31,208 bases of DNA from Fonticula alba (GCF_000388065.1 NW_009242972.1:1117121-1148328), one strand, 5' to 3'. Shown: positions 9,608 to 19,828, counted from the stretch's first letter. The notes: generated by a model from the letters alone, not told the origin. Made by a program: numbers and translations.

Positions 9608-12487
9608 CTTCTCTCTCTCTTTCTCTTTCTCTTTCTCTCTCTCCCTCCCTCCCTCTCTCTCCCTCTCTCTCTCTCTCCCTCTCCCTCTCTCTCCCTCTCT
9701 CTCCCTCTCTCTCTCTCTCCCTCCCCTTCCCTCCTCCCGCGCATCCTCCTGTCGTAGCTGCCCCTTCGGCGGAGCTAACCCCCCCTCCCCCCCTCATGGC
9801 CTGACGTAGATCATGCTCCTTGGTGCTCTGCGGCTACAGGCCTCCGGCCAGCCGGTGCTGGCCACGCGGGCCGGGGCCGAAGTGGCCGGCGTGGCTGGCG
9901 ACGTGGAGATCCTTTCGCCCGTGGGCGCTGGCCAACCACCGCACACGGTGCGGCCAGATGGCCGGCCCGCCCAGGCGGCCTTCGGTTCCGGCTCCACCGG
10001 GGACAGCACCGGATCGCGTCTTGGCGGCCAAGGGTCCTCCTCGGCGGCCACCGTGGTGCCGGTTCGCGAGCCCGGCGTCCCGCTTGTGGGCCCGGCCACG
10101 GCGCAGGCTCTCGGGCAGTGGCATTTTCCCGACCGATACCCCGGCCCGGCGGCGGACTTCCCATACTCGGACTTTGTGTTGGCCAGCGGCCGGCGCTCGT
10201 CGCGCTCAGCGGCCGAGGCCGCGGCCGCCAGGCAGCGCTCGGCGGCCGCCAGGCAGCGCTCGGCGGCCGCCACCGGGGCCGATGCCACCGATGGCACGGG
10301 CGCCCCGGCGGCGGCCGATGTCGACGATCCGGAGGAGGCGCCCCGCCCGCCGGAGCCCGAGCACCGGCCTGGGGGAGTGCAGCCGGACGCGCGGGCCGCC
10401 TGGGACGGCCGGGTCTCCAACCGGCCACCTATACGGCCGGCGGGGAGGCCGGCCCGGCCCAGCAGCCCCCCACCCGGGAGCCTGCCTCGTCTGGCCGCTG
10501 GTCCGGCTCGTCGAACTCCGGCACCGAGCATGAGCTGCCCGTCCTGCCGGTCGACGAAGAGGAGGACGACCTTTCATGGGCCAGCACCTCGATGATGTTG
10601 AGCGACTTGGACCGGGTGGCGCGCCTGGCCGCAGCGACGCCAGCACCTGCGCGGCCGGGTGGGCTTCTCCCGCCGCTGTCCCCCGGTGGCCATGGGCTGA
10701 CCCCTTCGGAGGCGGCCGGCGGCGTGGTTTCCCGGCCCGGGCCTCTGGAGCCATACACCCCCCCCTCCGGGGGGAGTGGCTCGCACGAAGCCGACGATGT
10801 GTCCTCGCACCAGCTGAACCGGCTGCTGGAGGACCTGGGCACGGCGCTCAATGCCATGGGTTCGCCGTCGGACGCGGCGGCCATCGGACGCGACATGGCC
10901 CGAGTTGGCTTCTCGCGGTCGGTCATGGAGCCCTCGTCGCTGTTGGACTCCTCGGTGCCTGGCCCCGCCGGCAGCCGGGGTGGTGGTTTCGGTGCCGGCG
11001 TCGGCGTCGGCCCCGGCAGCGGCAGCGAGGGCGACGCCTTCCCAGCCCGGGTGTGGGAGAACCCCCTCGGGGAAACCTATTTGCAGTTTGGCGTCCCGCG
11101 CGAGCTGCCGGCCGAGGCTGGCCATGCTGACGCCAGCCTGTCGGCGGCCAGCAGTGTCGACACGCGAGTCATCGAGCAGCTGTCGGCCGCCGTGCAGCAC
11201 CTTCGCCCGACGGACTTCGATTCCGGGCAAATCCACCGAATCCTGGATGACACGACGTTCTTGTCGACCCCCGGGTCCTCGGCCACGCCGCCCTCCTCGC
11301 GGTCTGCCCGGACCAGCGCGTCCCGCTCGGCATACCGGGGGTCTGCCGCGCAGCTGGCCAGCAGCACCTCGCAGGCCGAGGTGTCTTTTGCTTCGGAGGA
11401 GTTACCTCCGGCGCCGGTGCCGGCACCGGTTCCCGCGGCAGCTCCGGTTGCCTTCCCGACCCCGGTTCCCGTGCCGGCAGCTGTTCCGGCTTTGGCGCCG
11501 GTGTCGGCAGCACCAACTCCCGCGGTGGCGGTCCCCGCGCCAGCAAAGACGCCTCGTCCTCCGAGTGGCGGCGCCCTGCCCGTCGGGTGCGCGGATGCCG
11601 CCTTTTGCCTGCCCCTTCCTCCCCTTTGGCCCTTTCCTGCCATCCGCCCGCCCATTTGCCCCCTGCGCCTTCTTGTCTCTGACCTGTGTTGTGCTGGGCG
11701 ATCTCCTGCATGGACAGCTTCCCCCCGGTCGGGCCGATGCCTGCGGTCCCGGTGCACCATCACCATCATGCGTATCTGCAGCAGCAGCCCTTCCCCGGCG
11801 GAACACCCATGCCTGGGCTGCTCCGGTCTGTCGACTCGTCTGGCAATCTCTCCTCCTCCTCCTCCTCCTCCTCCTCCTCCTCTTCGACGGACAGCCTGTC
11901 CCTGGTCCCGGCACCGGCTCCGGGCCCGGGCCCAGGCCCGGCCCCGATCTTGATGTCCCGGTCGCCAGCGCGGCCGCTTTACGAGGCCGACCTCCATGGC
12001 CCGGGAGATGCGGCCTCCGGGCTCTCGGCCTCCGGCCTTTCGTCGGAGTACTCGCTCTCCGCGGCACGGCGCCGGCCGGCGGTCCAGTCGCCCTCCCCCC
12101 AACGGCATGTCTTCCCGGCCGCCAATCCGGGAAGTCTTCCCAGCCAAGCCGAGTCCGACATGTCGGACTCCTCGAGCCTGAGCGCTCCGCCCGGGGGGTG
12201 CGTACGCGCCGGCTCGCCGCGACTCTCAGCCTCCTCCCCCACCCCCTCCGCCGACGCTGACCCTGTTCTTCTCCCCCTTCGCCTGGGCCGCTCCCCTCCC
12301 CGCATGCCTGGGCCTTGCACACGGGAGCAGTGTGCACAGACGCCCGCCGAGTTCCGGCGCCCCGCCGAGCGCCGGCACGTGGGCGCCCTTCCCCCCGGCC
12401 CCGGATGCCGGCCCCGGCCCGGCCGGCCATGGCCGGGTCCCGGCGGTCATTCATACCGACGACCTGGAACGGCTGTTTTTCGGGTGA
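9244..12487 (+). CDS. Unrecognised low-complexity protein, about 880 aa
   Basis: I do not recognise a family. My model has five exons: 9244-9531 (the donor could instead be at 9517), 9810-10412, 10463-11586, 11718-12197 and 12340-12487; phases agree and the stop is TGA at 12485. The N-terminal 90 residues (starting MESSLDHACNFSSRLFLD) and the blocks DEEEDDLSWAS, HQLNRLLEDLGTALNAMG and VIEQLSAAVQHLRP are less biased and may fold or form helices. Between them lie long Ala/Gly/Pro/Ser stretches: an RQRSAAA duplication (about 10229-10268), a Pro/Val/Ala repeat (about 11401-11560), a His5 run followed by glutamines, and a poly-Ser run (about 11852-11885). The last residues are HTDDLERLFFG. The donor-like GTGAGT overlapping the stop leaves open that this is the N-terminal part of the next gene. 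The change of reading frame at 10413-10462 is explained by a 50-bp intron or by a sequence error. Confidence 0.6.
9561..9724 (+). repeat. (CT)n microsatellite in intron
   Basis: About 160 bases of almost pure CT/CCT repeats sit inside the first intron of the gene starting at 9244, upstream of the acceptor TAG at 9807-9809. Every frame through it encodes only Ser/Leu/Pro or Arg/Glu/Gly repeats, so open frames here are not genes. Confidence 0.85.
10413..10462 (+). other. Putative 50-bp intron or frameshift
   Basis: The credible frame changes here. A GT at 10413 and an AG at 10461-10462 would remove 50 bases and join the two frames at phase 0. The candidate intron is GC-rich with no pyrimidine tract, its donor GTCTCC does not match the window's GTRYGY pattern, and it is much shorter than the other introns. 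A one- or two-base assembly error in this GC-rich stretch is the alternative. Confidence 0.35.
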
Positions 12488-13144
12488 GTGCTCAAATGCC
12501 AACGGAACTACGCTGACAGTCGATTGTGGGCTCTCTCTCTCTCTCACTTGATGCGGGTATTGTGGGGGTGGTGTTCGTGGCAGGGGGGGGGAGATGGTGG
12601 TGGCGGTGGGGACAACAGGGGTGTTTGTGTGCGCGCGTGTGTGCGTGCGTGTGTATGTGTGTGCGTGTGCGTGTGCTTATTTTCCGCCCCGTGACGGGGA
12701 AGTCCGTCGGCGCAATGACCCCTATCCTTGTCCGTGTCCCTCCATGAAATGGACCCGGGGGGGGGGGGGGGGCAGAAATGTCACTGGCTGGATCTTGTCA
12801 TGATGGGGGCGGGGCGGCTCCCCCCAGCGCATTTGGCCAAGTGTAGGCTCGCCGGCGGCGCCCCCGCCATCTCCGGCCATGTCGCTGGGCGCTTGAGTGT
12901 TGCCTGATGGCCTTGCGCTTCGCGCGACCGTGCGAGGTGAGGGCACGCAGGCCCCCGCCCCCCGGTGGTGCCTGCCGACTCGGCGCGCCCACATGCTGGC
13001 CTTTAATTGCCTGGTCACCAGGCCTCACGGGGGAGGGCGTCCTCCACTCTGCCTTCGGCCCCTTTTCCCTGGGCAACGGGCCGTAAGTGGGCATGCAACG
13101 TCCTTGGCGAGGGGGGGGGGGGGGGGGGGGGGGCGCTGGGGCCC

Positions 13145-13212
<68 letters not shown>

Positions 13213-13533
13213 TCTTGGTCCGCCAGTGCCAGGGCCTGGCATGGGTCGGGGCGGGCCCCGCGGACGGAAGCCTTCTGACAGCGACCCGGGCCCAAGTGGC
13301 GGCAGAGGACGCTCCAGCCCCGCATCTGCTTCTTCTTGTCCTTGCCCCCTTTCTCTCGCATTGTTGTTTGCCTCCTTTTCGCGCCCCGCCTTCCCCCCCT
13401 CGCGCCCCGCTGCTCCCCCGTGCTGCGCCAGCCTCCCCGTGCAGACTTGCCGCGCGCGGCTCGCGTCGCGCCCTTTCCGCCCATTTGGCCCTCCCCTCCC
13501 CCCCCCCCCGGCCGCAAGGTGCCCCGCCTAAGC
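12488..13533. other. Gap between two plus-strand genes with very long G-runs
   Basis: No secure exon. The plus strand carries a GT-rich tract at about 12620-12675, G-runs at about 12759-12772 and 13111-13133 (23 G), and a 58-G run at 13153-13210. Two short candidate exons, 12847-12896 and 13022-13082 (the second followed by a perfect GTAAGT), would link the upstream and downstream genes in consistent phase. The G and GT polarity is opposite to that of most introns of plus-strand genes here, which argues for an intergenic region. The choice is open. Confidence 0.4.
13153..13210. repeat. 58-base poly-G run
   Basis: Fifty-eight consecutive G on the plus strand, with a 23-G run just upstream at 13111-13133. 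The exact length in an assembly is unreliable. Such a run can form G-quadruplexes. It lies between two coding regions, outside any exon I can support. Confidence 0.9.
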
Positions 13534-16500
13534 ATGGGAGCCGACGACGCCGCGCCCGGGATCGGGCTCCACCTGGAGCTTGACGACGCGGAGGAGGACC
13601 TCCTTTCAGTCCACGGGTCGCGGCCAGCTGGACGGCCGCGACATGGCCCGACCAGCCGAGCCGATGGTCCCCTCCGGTCGCTGGGCCGGGGCTTGCGCCG
13701 CGCGCTGCAGACACTGGCCGGCAGCCGGCCCGTGGCGCCGCCCTCGAGCCCGGCCGACACCGAGCGGCACTCGTTGGTGGCCGAGCTCAGCCGGTCGAAC
13801 AGGGCAAGGCGCAAGTCGCCGGCAGCGCCGGGCCCCAGCCCGGGGGACCACCATCTCCCGGGGGCCGGTCGCTCGGGACCCTTGAAGCCGCGCGCCGACC
13901 GGCGCCTGGTCCTCCTTCGCCAGGTGTTCTTGGCGACCATCGCCGCCGCGGCTTTTGTCGCGCTGCTCGTGGTGCGTGGAAGCCCCCTCGCCGCGGCCCC
14001 CACGCCGAGGCCGTGCTTAATCTGACTTTCGCGCGCGCCCCTGGTGCCCGACTCGCGGGCAATCTCACTCCCCGCGCCCTCTCGCTGAGGCAGGTTTTTT
14101 CCCCACCCAGCGGGGATATCACCGTCGATGGGCAATACACATGCGAGTGCGTCTGCCCCGGGCGCCGGGGGGCCTCCTTGCGTCCTGGCGCCTGTCCGCC
14201 GAGAGGCGTCCTCCGCTGACCATCCGCACGTCATACTTCCCTCCAATTCGCCCGCCGTCGCCGGTTGGCCGGTGGCGCGGCGAACGCAACCCCAGGGCCG
14301 CGGTCCGGGCCTCCCTCAACATGGTGGTCACCTCGACGGCCAACCTGCAGACGAGTGTCATCCGGGCGGAGGACGCCCAGCGCCTTGCGCCCACCGTGCC
14401 GGAGCGTTTTGTCCTGGCAGCACGGCCCCGGCCGATGGACTTGCAGAGTGTCGTGGCGCCGGTCGGCTTTGAGGAGCAGCAAAATGACGCGTCCGTGGCC
14501 CGCGACGCCGGGTCCTGGTGGACCGTGCGCATCATGCCCTCGCCGGAGCTCCACTGCGACTCGCTCGGCTCGGACGCCTGCTCCAACCCCGGCAGCTGGT
14601 CCTTCTTCCCGCTGAACCCCTCGACCCAGCACCCGGGCTACTCGGGGTGGGACAGCGCGCTGCGCGCGCCGCGCGCATGCGCCGGGCACGCGGCCTTCGA
14701 CATCCTGTACGCCACCCAGGGCGGGGAGATCTTCGGCGCGGCCGACGATGAGGGGCACATCGAGCCGGACACGGCCGCCGGTCTGCCGGGCGGCGCGGCC
14801 GGCGAGCTGGCCGATGCCACGGCCGGCTCTGCCGGCGCGGCCACCCCCCCCTCTGGGCCCCACCAGCCAACCATCGGACGGGGCTGGTATGAGGCCACGC
14901 TCTACATGCCCATCGAGGGGGCGTGGATTGTCGGGGCCCATCTCCTGTGGGAGTACTACCCCCGGGGTCTGGAGTGCGTTTGTCCCCGCGCGGCCATTGG
15001 GTCCTTTTCACCCCGCCCCCCCCCCCCCGGAGCCGCGTATGCCGGGCCCGGGGCCCCTTTCGCCGGCCGCCCCCGGTGGCAGCTTGCTCGCGCAGCCCAA
15101 ACTAATGTCACCCGCCTGTGGCCCAGTAACTATGCCACCCACCAGTCGGCCATCGCCTCGCTGGCCGAGAACATCGCCTCGCAGCAATCCCCGGAGACCA
15201 ACTTCCGGAACCGGCACCGCCAGGTGGTGTACCCCCTGCCGGCGCCCCTCGGGGCCGGGGCCCACATCGCCGGGTCGCCATCGCTCTTCTACCGGCCGGC
15301 CACGCGCGACCCGCGGTCGCCGCCCTCGCGCCATGCCCGGCACATTGCCCGGTCCTTCAGCATCAGCCGCCGGCAGTTGCCGCTGTGCAATTCGTCGTCC
15401 TCCCCCTCGGGCACGGTGCCGGACTTCACGCGCATGGCCGGGGTCTGGTCGTCGGACGCCCTGTCGCTGTTCTTCCCCTCGGGCTGTCGGCTGGCCCGGA
15501 TCGCGCATCCCCGGTGGCTGCCGCAGCCCCGGCGGCCGGATTCCACGGCCGACCTGACCGATTCGGACTTCGGCCCGGCCGGCCGGGTGCCCCGCATGGC
15601 CGACCACGACGCCGACAATCTGACCGCCGTCGGCTTCCACAAGGGCCTGCCGTTGGGCATCGACCTGGATGCCTTCGAGCAGGACCCCGTGGAGGAGTGG
15701 CTATTCAGCTACGAGCGCCGTGACGACCCGACCGTGCGCACCAATCGCCGGTGGATTCGCATCATCGGCGGGTCCAATGCCCAGCGGACATTCCAGCGCC
15801 TGTGCGACATCCTCCCCTCGACGACGGACCCCCGGACGGCCGGGCCATCGCGCGTGTGGAGCCACTCCTCGGGCCGGGTCCGAGCCTGCCTGCCGGCCAA
15901 CGGCGCGGTCATCACCTTCCGCCATTGGGTGTATCAGGGCCGACCGGCGGCCGAAGGGGCCAAGACCGGCACCACCGGCACCACCGGCACCACCGGCACC
16001 GCCACCAGCGATGACGGCCTCCAGCGGGAGCTCCTGGAAACCAGCCTGCTCTTGGACTTGACCCAGGCCGGCCTGGCCCCGGGGGATCTGATCGCCTCGG
16101 CCTACTATCGGCATCATTTCCCGGTGCAGGCCGCGCCGACGGCCGCCGGGTCGGCCAGCGGCCCGGCGCCCCACCCGGACCCGCAGGCCGAGCGTCTCGG
16201 AGAACGACGCGCCCCGGACATGCTGTGGCTCATGATGGAGCACCAGGCCCCGCATCGGGTGCACGACATTGGCCTGCCCCTGCGCCAGGCCCTGACTCGG
16301 TACAGCCGCCTGCTGGCCGACACCCCGGCCTCGGAGAAGGCCGCCAGCATTCCCCCCCGCGAGCGCATCCTCTTCCTGACGGAGATGGCCGTCCGCACGG
16401 ATGCCGTGGTGACCAGTCACCTGGGCCCGGATGTCCGGGATGATGGGCTCTATGCGGCGGGGTTGCGGCTGGCGGCCGCGCGTGTGCATGAGCGCTTCCG

Positions 16501-16756
16501 CGCCGGCGACCGGACCCCGGTCCAGGATGAGGTCATCGCCCGCGCCGGGCAGCGTCTCATCCAAACCAATCGCCGGATTCGCGCCCGGGCGTTGGACATC
16601 CGCTCGTCCATCGGCGACCTGGCTGTCATTGTGGATCTCTTCGGGCCGACCATCGGCCTGGCCGCATGGGGCCTCATGCCGGACATGTTCCACCTGCCGG
16701 ATGCCGCGTACACGGCCGTCGTGGAGATCACCCTGAATGCCATGCGCCGGCTGTAG
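13534..16756 (+). CDS. Type II membrane protein with NXPE/PC-esterase-like (SGNH) lumenal domain
   Basis: Model: exons 13534-13971, 14094-14146, 14296-14973 and 15127-16756, about 932 aa. Seen: an N-terminal segment of about 120 residues rich in Arg/Pro/Gly; a basic stretch (KPRADRR) followed by one hydrophobic helix at about 127-148, so a type II Golgi/ER topology is likely; a beta-rich segment around 357-385 (GWYEATLYMP, GAHLLWEYYP) like the Ig/filamin-type domain of NXPE proteins; GVW...PSGCRL at about 495-512; IIGGSNAQRTFQRLC with the candidate nucleophile Ser at about 606; and a C-terminal PDMFHLPD with Asp about 909 and His 912, matching the DxxH box of SGNH esterases/acyltransferases. 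The usual GDS box is GGS here. Known relatives O-acetylate or de-acetylate glycans in the secretory pathway; substrate unknown. A Thr-Gly repeat lies near 15964-16002. The ATG at 13534 may be internal if the upstream gene is joined. Assignment rests on motif order only. Confidence 0.6.
14974..15126 (+). other. In-frame 153-bp intron
   Basis: The frame stays open through this segment, but it begins with the donor GTGCGT, contains a 12-C run, has a CTAAT branch-like motif near 15103 and ends in CCCAG. Its length is a multiple of three and it has no stop, so retention would add 51 low-complexity residues without breaking the protein. I treat it as an intron because every signal matches the other introns. 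Confidence 0.6.
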
Positions 16757-16896
16757 TCCAAGCAGCGAATGCATGACAGGTCTTTGTAGAAGCAGAGCTC
16801 GGCCAGGTGGGAGGTAGGGGGGGGGGGGGCAAAGCTGGATCGGGGGAAGGGCGCAAGCACGAGGAGGAGGATCGAGCGAGGAGCACGACCCGAGCA

Positions 16897-19828
16897 TCAC
16901 TCCGCATTCGCCAGTCCGACGATACGCGACCGGCGCCCGGTCCCATCGATGACAAAGAGGTTTTTGACCAGGTCCCGGAAGAGGGTGGTGTTGTTCTTGT
17001 TCGCCTGGAAATGCGCATCGAAGCTGGGTGTGCCCGCGAGCGAGAGTGAGAAGAGACGGGAGGAGGTCAGCATACACAGGTGGGAGAGAGAGAGAGAGGG
17101 GGGGGGGGCGAGGGACGAACAGCCAAACGCAGGGGGGAGGGGGAGGACGCACTGCTTGCGGAAGGAGTCCAGCGAGATGGGGCTTGGCCGGCTGTTCCAG
17201 CGGTCCAGCAGGTCCTGAGCCGTGAGGAGGTTCGGCACTGTGTGTAGCGGTGTTGACAAGGGCCATCCGGGGCAGGGAGGAAGGGGGAAAGGGAGGGGGG
17301 GGGGGCATGAGCACGGCGATCTAAACGCGAGAGGATGCCAAAAAAAAGAAAAAGGCGGCGAGGAAGCGGGGCACTTACGGGTAGGATCGAGCTGCGGAAT
17401 GAAAAAGGGAGGCGTCCGATCAGGGCGGCAAGACGAGACACATCACCGTTAGAGCCGGGAGATGGAGTGTGCAAAGGCCGGGGGCAAAGAGAGGGGGCGG
17501 GGGAGGGAACAAGCATGAGCAGGGATCGGACGCACAGCCGGCTTCTTGGCCGCATTGCCGGCCGACTGGGGGCGCTTGCGCTTGCCGGTGCCGGCCAGCT
17601 GCGCGGCTTCCGAGGCGTCTCCCCCGGCAGCCAGGTCGGACCCGTCTTCATCGGCGTCCTCGTCACTGGTGAAGCCGCCGTCACTGACCGCGGCATAGGG
17701 GTCGTAGTCACTGGAGTAGTACTCCTCCGAGTCGGAGTCCTCCGACTGCTGGCCACCGCGGTCAATGACCGACTCGCGCCAGACCGCCTGGAACTTGGGG
17801 TTGCGCCGGCGGGCGCGGTTCCGCTGCCGGCGCTCCTCATCCTCGATGGTGTCCATGGCTTGGTACTGTGGGCACGTGGAGTAAAACAGGCGCGCGCGCG
17901 CGCGCGTGTGTGTGTGTGTGTAGGTGCAGGCGCAGAACGTGTGGATTTGGTGTGAGAGCGAGCCAGGACACCTGGCAGGACAGGGGGGGGGGGGGAGGGA
18001 CCGGCGAGTGCCTGACAAAGGACAGGCGGGAGCCGGCAGGCGCAGGGGGAAGGAAAAGGTGCAGAGGGCAGCAGGCACACCGGAGGGCGCGGCAGCGGGC
18101 CCTGTCACGCACCGACAGATTGCGCTCCATTTCCTCATGGTCAAAGTCATCATGCACGTTGGAGCCGGTGTCATCGAAGAGCCAGGTGCTATCCTCATCG
18201 GGGTTGACCTCGACGTCCTCGAACTCCTCCTGGTCGTCGTCCTCGGCAAATTCGCCGAAGCCCTCCGGGTCATCGTCCGGGTTGTCGAACTCATCGATCG
18301 GGCCGGTGCCATCCATCAGGCGCCGGTACTGCCGGCCGCCGGATTCACCCTCATCATCGTCGGACCAGTTGCCGGAGCGGCCACCACGGCCAGCACGACC
18401 AAAGCGAATGGCCGAAACACCCCTGCGACGGGAGCCAAAGCAGCGGAGCCAAGCAAAATGCAGGGAGGTTAGCCATGCGAGAGTTCAAGGGGGAGAGGTC
18501 GGGAGAGGTCGGGAGAGGTCGGGAGCGCGATGCTCCTGGAGAAGCCGACATACCCGCCGCTGCCGCGGTTGATGCGCCCGGCGATGCGCTGCTCCAGGCG
18601 GATGCGCTCCGCATTGCGGCGTTCGATTTCGCGGAACTTCTTCAGTGCCTCGGTCGGCTCATTCCGGTTGACCGGCGGCAGGCCGGCCTCCAGGGCGGCG
18701 GCATTTTGCGCGGCGATGGCGGCCTGCGTCGGCTCGGACGGAAGCTCCGAGACACGCATCGCCGCAAAGGCATAGGTCTGCGTCACCGGGATGACATTCA
18801 GCTGCCCGGGGTTGGTGGCGTCGCGCACCAGCATGACATACGTCGACCGGGTGGCCCCGTCCGTGGTGTCGGCCTTCCCGTGGTAGGTCGTGTCGCAGGC
18901 GGTAAGCGTCCACGGGGAGCGATCCTACATGCACAGGGGGGATGGCCACGCGACGAGGACATCAAGGAGACAGGGGCGGAAGGCGGAAAGGGGGGTCAGT
19001 CAGGCGGGGCGGCAGGCCGTCAGCCAGGCGGCGGAAGAGCCGGGAGAGGGGCGGGAGGATCGGACTACGAACACGCATGGTGACAAAGTGCGTCTCCGGG
19101 GTGCGCCGGTCGATGGACAGCTGGCGGGTCTTCTGCCGCCGGCGCCGGGGCTTCTCGTCGCCATCCTCGCCGGCAGCCGGGCCGGCGGCACTGGCTCCGG
19201 CTCCGGCGCCTGCAGAGCCAGCGGCCGCGGCGGCAGCAGCGGCGGCAGCTGCCGCCGGCGACCCGAGACCCAGGACACTCGACCCGGGGGTGAGCCCGGC
19301 CACGGCCGGGGTGTTCTGGGGCTGGTGGACCACACCACCGCGGCGGGTGATGAGTCGCTGCTGGTCCCGCAGGAAGCCCGATGCCTGCATGCGGAATTGT
19401 TTCCGGATGTTGAGCGTCTTCGGGCCGCCGGTGGCCGTGCCGGTGGCCACGGCATAGTCACGGAGCGACTGCAGGTCTTGCGAGGGGGTCTGGAAGGTCA
19501 TCAGGTGGTACTGGTGCCCGATGTCAGCCAGATGCGAGACGAGCCTGAGCCCGGCACACGGCGAACGGGAGGGGGGGGGGGGGCGAGGGCATTTCAACGA
19601 GCGGTGAGCATGAGAGGAAGCGACACATGAGCGCGTGCGCGTGCGCGGGCGCACAGGCACACATGCAAACACAAGAAGGCGGTGTGCGGGGGACACAGGG
19701 AGAACGCACGTAAACTCCTCCATGTTGGCCGGGAGGTTTGATGAGAAAGGGGACCGGCGCTCCATCATCCGCCGGCTGGCGGCGGCGAAGGCGCTTCCAG
19801 GCGGGGCAGCGGGCGGATTCGAGCTCAT
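16897..19828 (-). CDS. GTF2F1: Transcription initiation factor TFIIF, alpha subunit (RAP74)
   Basis: TFIIF alpha pairs with TFIIF beta, binds RNA polymerase II in the nucleus and supports initiation and early elongation. Eight exons in coding order: 19710-19828, 19073-19544, 18554-18924, 18113-18422, 17536-17865, 17379-17391, 17153-17237 and 16897-17023, giving 608 aa with consistent phases. Seen: the start of the dimerisation domain (EEFTLVSHLADIGHQYHLMTF, about 35-57, the equivalent of EYVVRVP...YNIMAF in human RAP74); an Ala-rich insertion at about 136-148; the rest of the beta-barrel (SPWTLTA...TYVMLVRD...GQLNVIPVTQTYAF, about 199-245); an ERRNAERIRLEQRI helix; a long acidic region (EFAEDDDQEEFED, DSDSEEYYSSD); a KRKRP basic patch; and the C-terminal winged helix (LLTAQDLLDRW...LFRDLVKNLFVIDGTG), known in relatives to contact the CTD phosphatase. 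The exon 2 donor GTTCGT is the least certain junction. Convergent with the upstream membrane-protein gene (140 bp apart), divergent from EXOSC3. Confidence 0.85.
17379..17391 (-). other. 13-nt micro-exon of TFIIF alpha
   Basis: On the minus strand an acceptor TTCCGCAG is followed by 13 coding bases (Leu-Asp-Pro-Thr plus one base) and then GTAAGT. Including it joins exon 5 (phase 0) to exon 7 (phase 1) and continues directly into the conserved winged-helix sequence PNLLTAQDLLDRW. Without it the reading frame breaks. It is also the only GTAAGT donor among the 31 placed introns. Confidence 0.65.
17889..17921. repeat. (GC)n-(GT)n alternating tract in TFIIF alpha intron
   Basis: About 16 bases of alternating GC run straight into about 16 bases of GT (plus strand) inside the intron between exons 4 and 5 of TFIIF alpha. 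Purine-pyrimidine alternation of this length can form Z-DNA. Read on the sense strand it is CA followed by GC. Confidence 0.8.
18487..18525. repeat. Tandem 10-mer GGGAGAGGTC in TFIIF alpha intron 3
   Basis: Three to four direct copies of a 10-base unit (plus strand) lie in the intron between exons 3 and 4; on the sense strand the unit is pyrimidine-rich and lies between donor and acceptor. No function is apparent. Confidence 0.8.

Noticed and set aside
9436-9797. Arg/Glu-rich and Ser/Leu-rich open frames
   Set aside because: They are translations of the (CT)n microsatellite inside an intron.
12340-12487. Reading 12331-12516 in the frame that continues exon 4 unspliced
   Set aside because: The GTGCGT donor at 12198 and the CACAG acceptor at 12339 restore a better frame ending in HTDDLERLFFG.
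13213-13330. Possible Arg/Gly/Ser-rich exon after the 58-G run
   Set aside because: The translation (GMGRGGPRGRKPSDSD) looks plausible, but no donor and acceptor pair gave a consistent phase with the exon at 13533.
15701-17314. 537-codon open frame on the minus strand
   Set aside because: It is antisense to the membrane-protein exon 15127-16756 and runs across the TFIIF alpha 3' end in the wrong frame.
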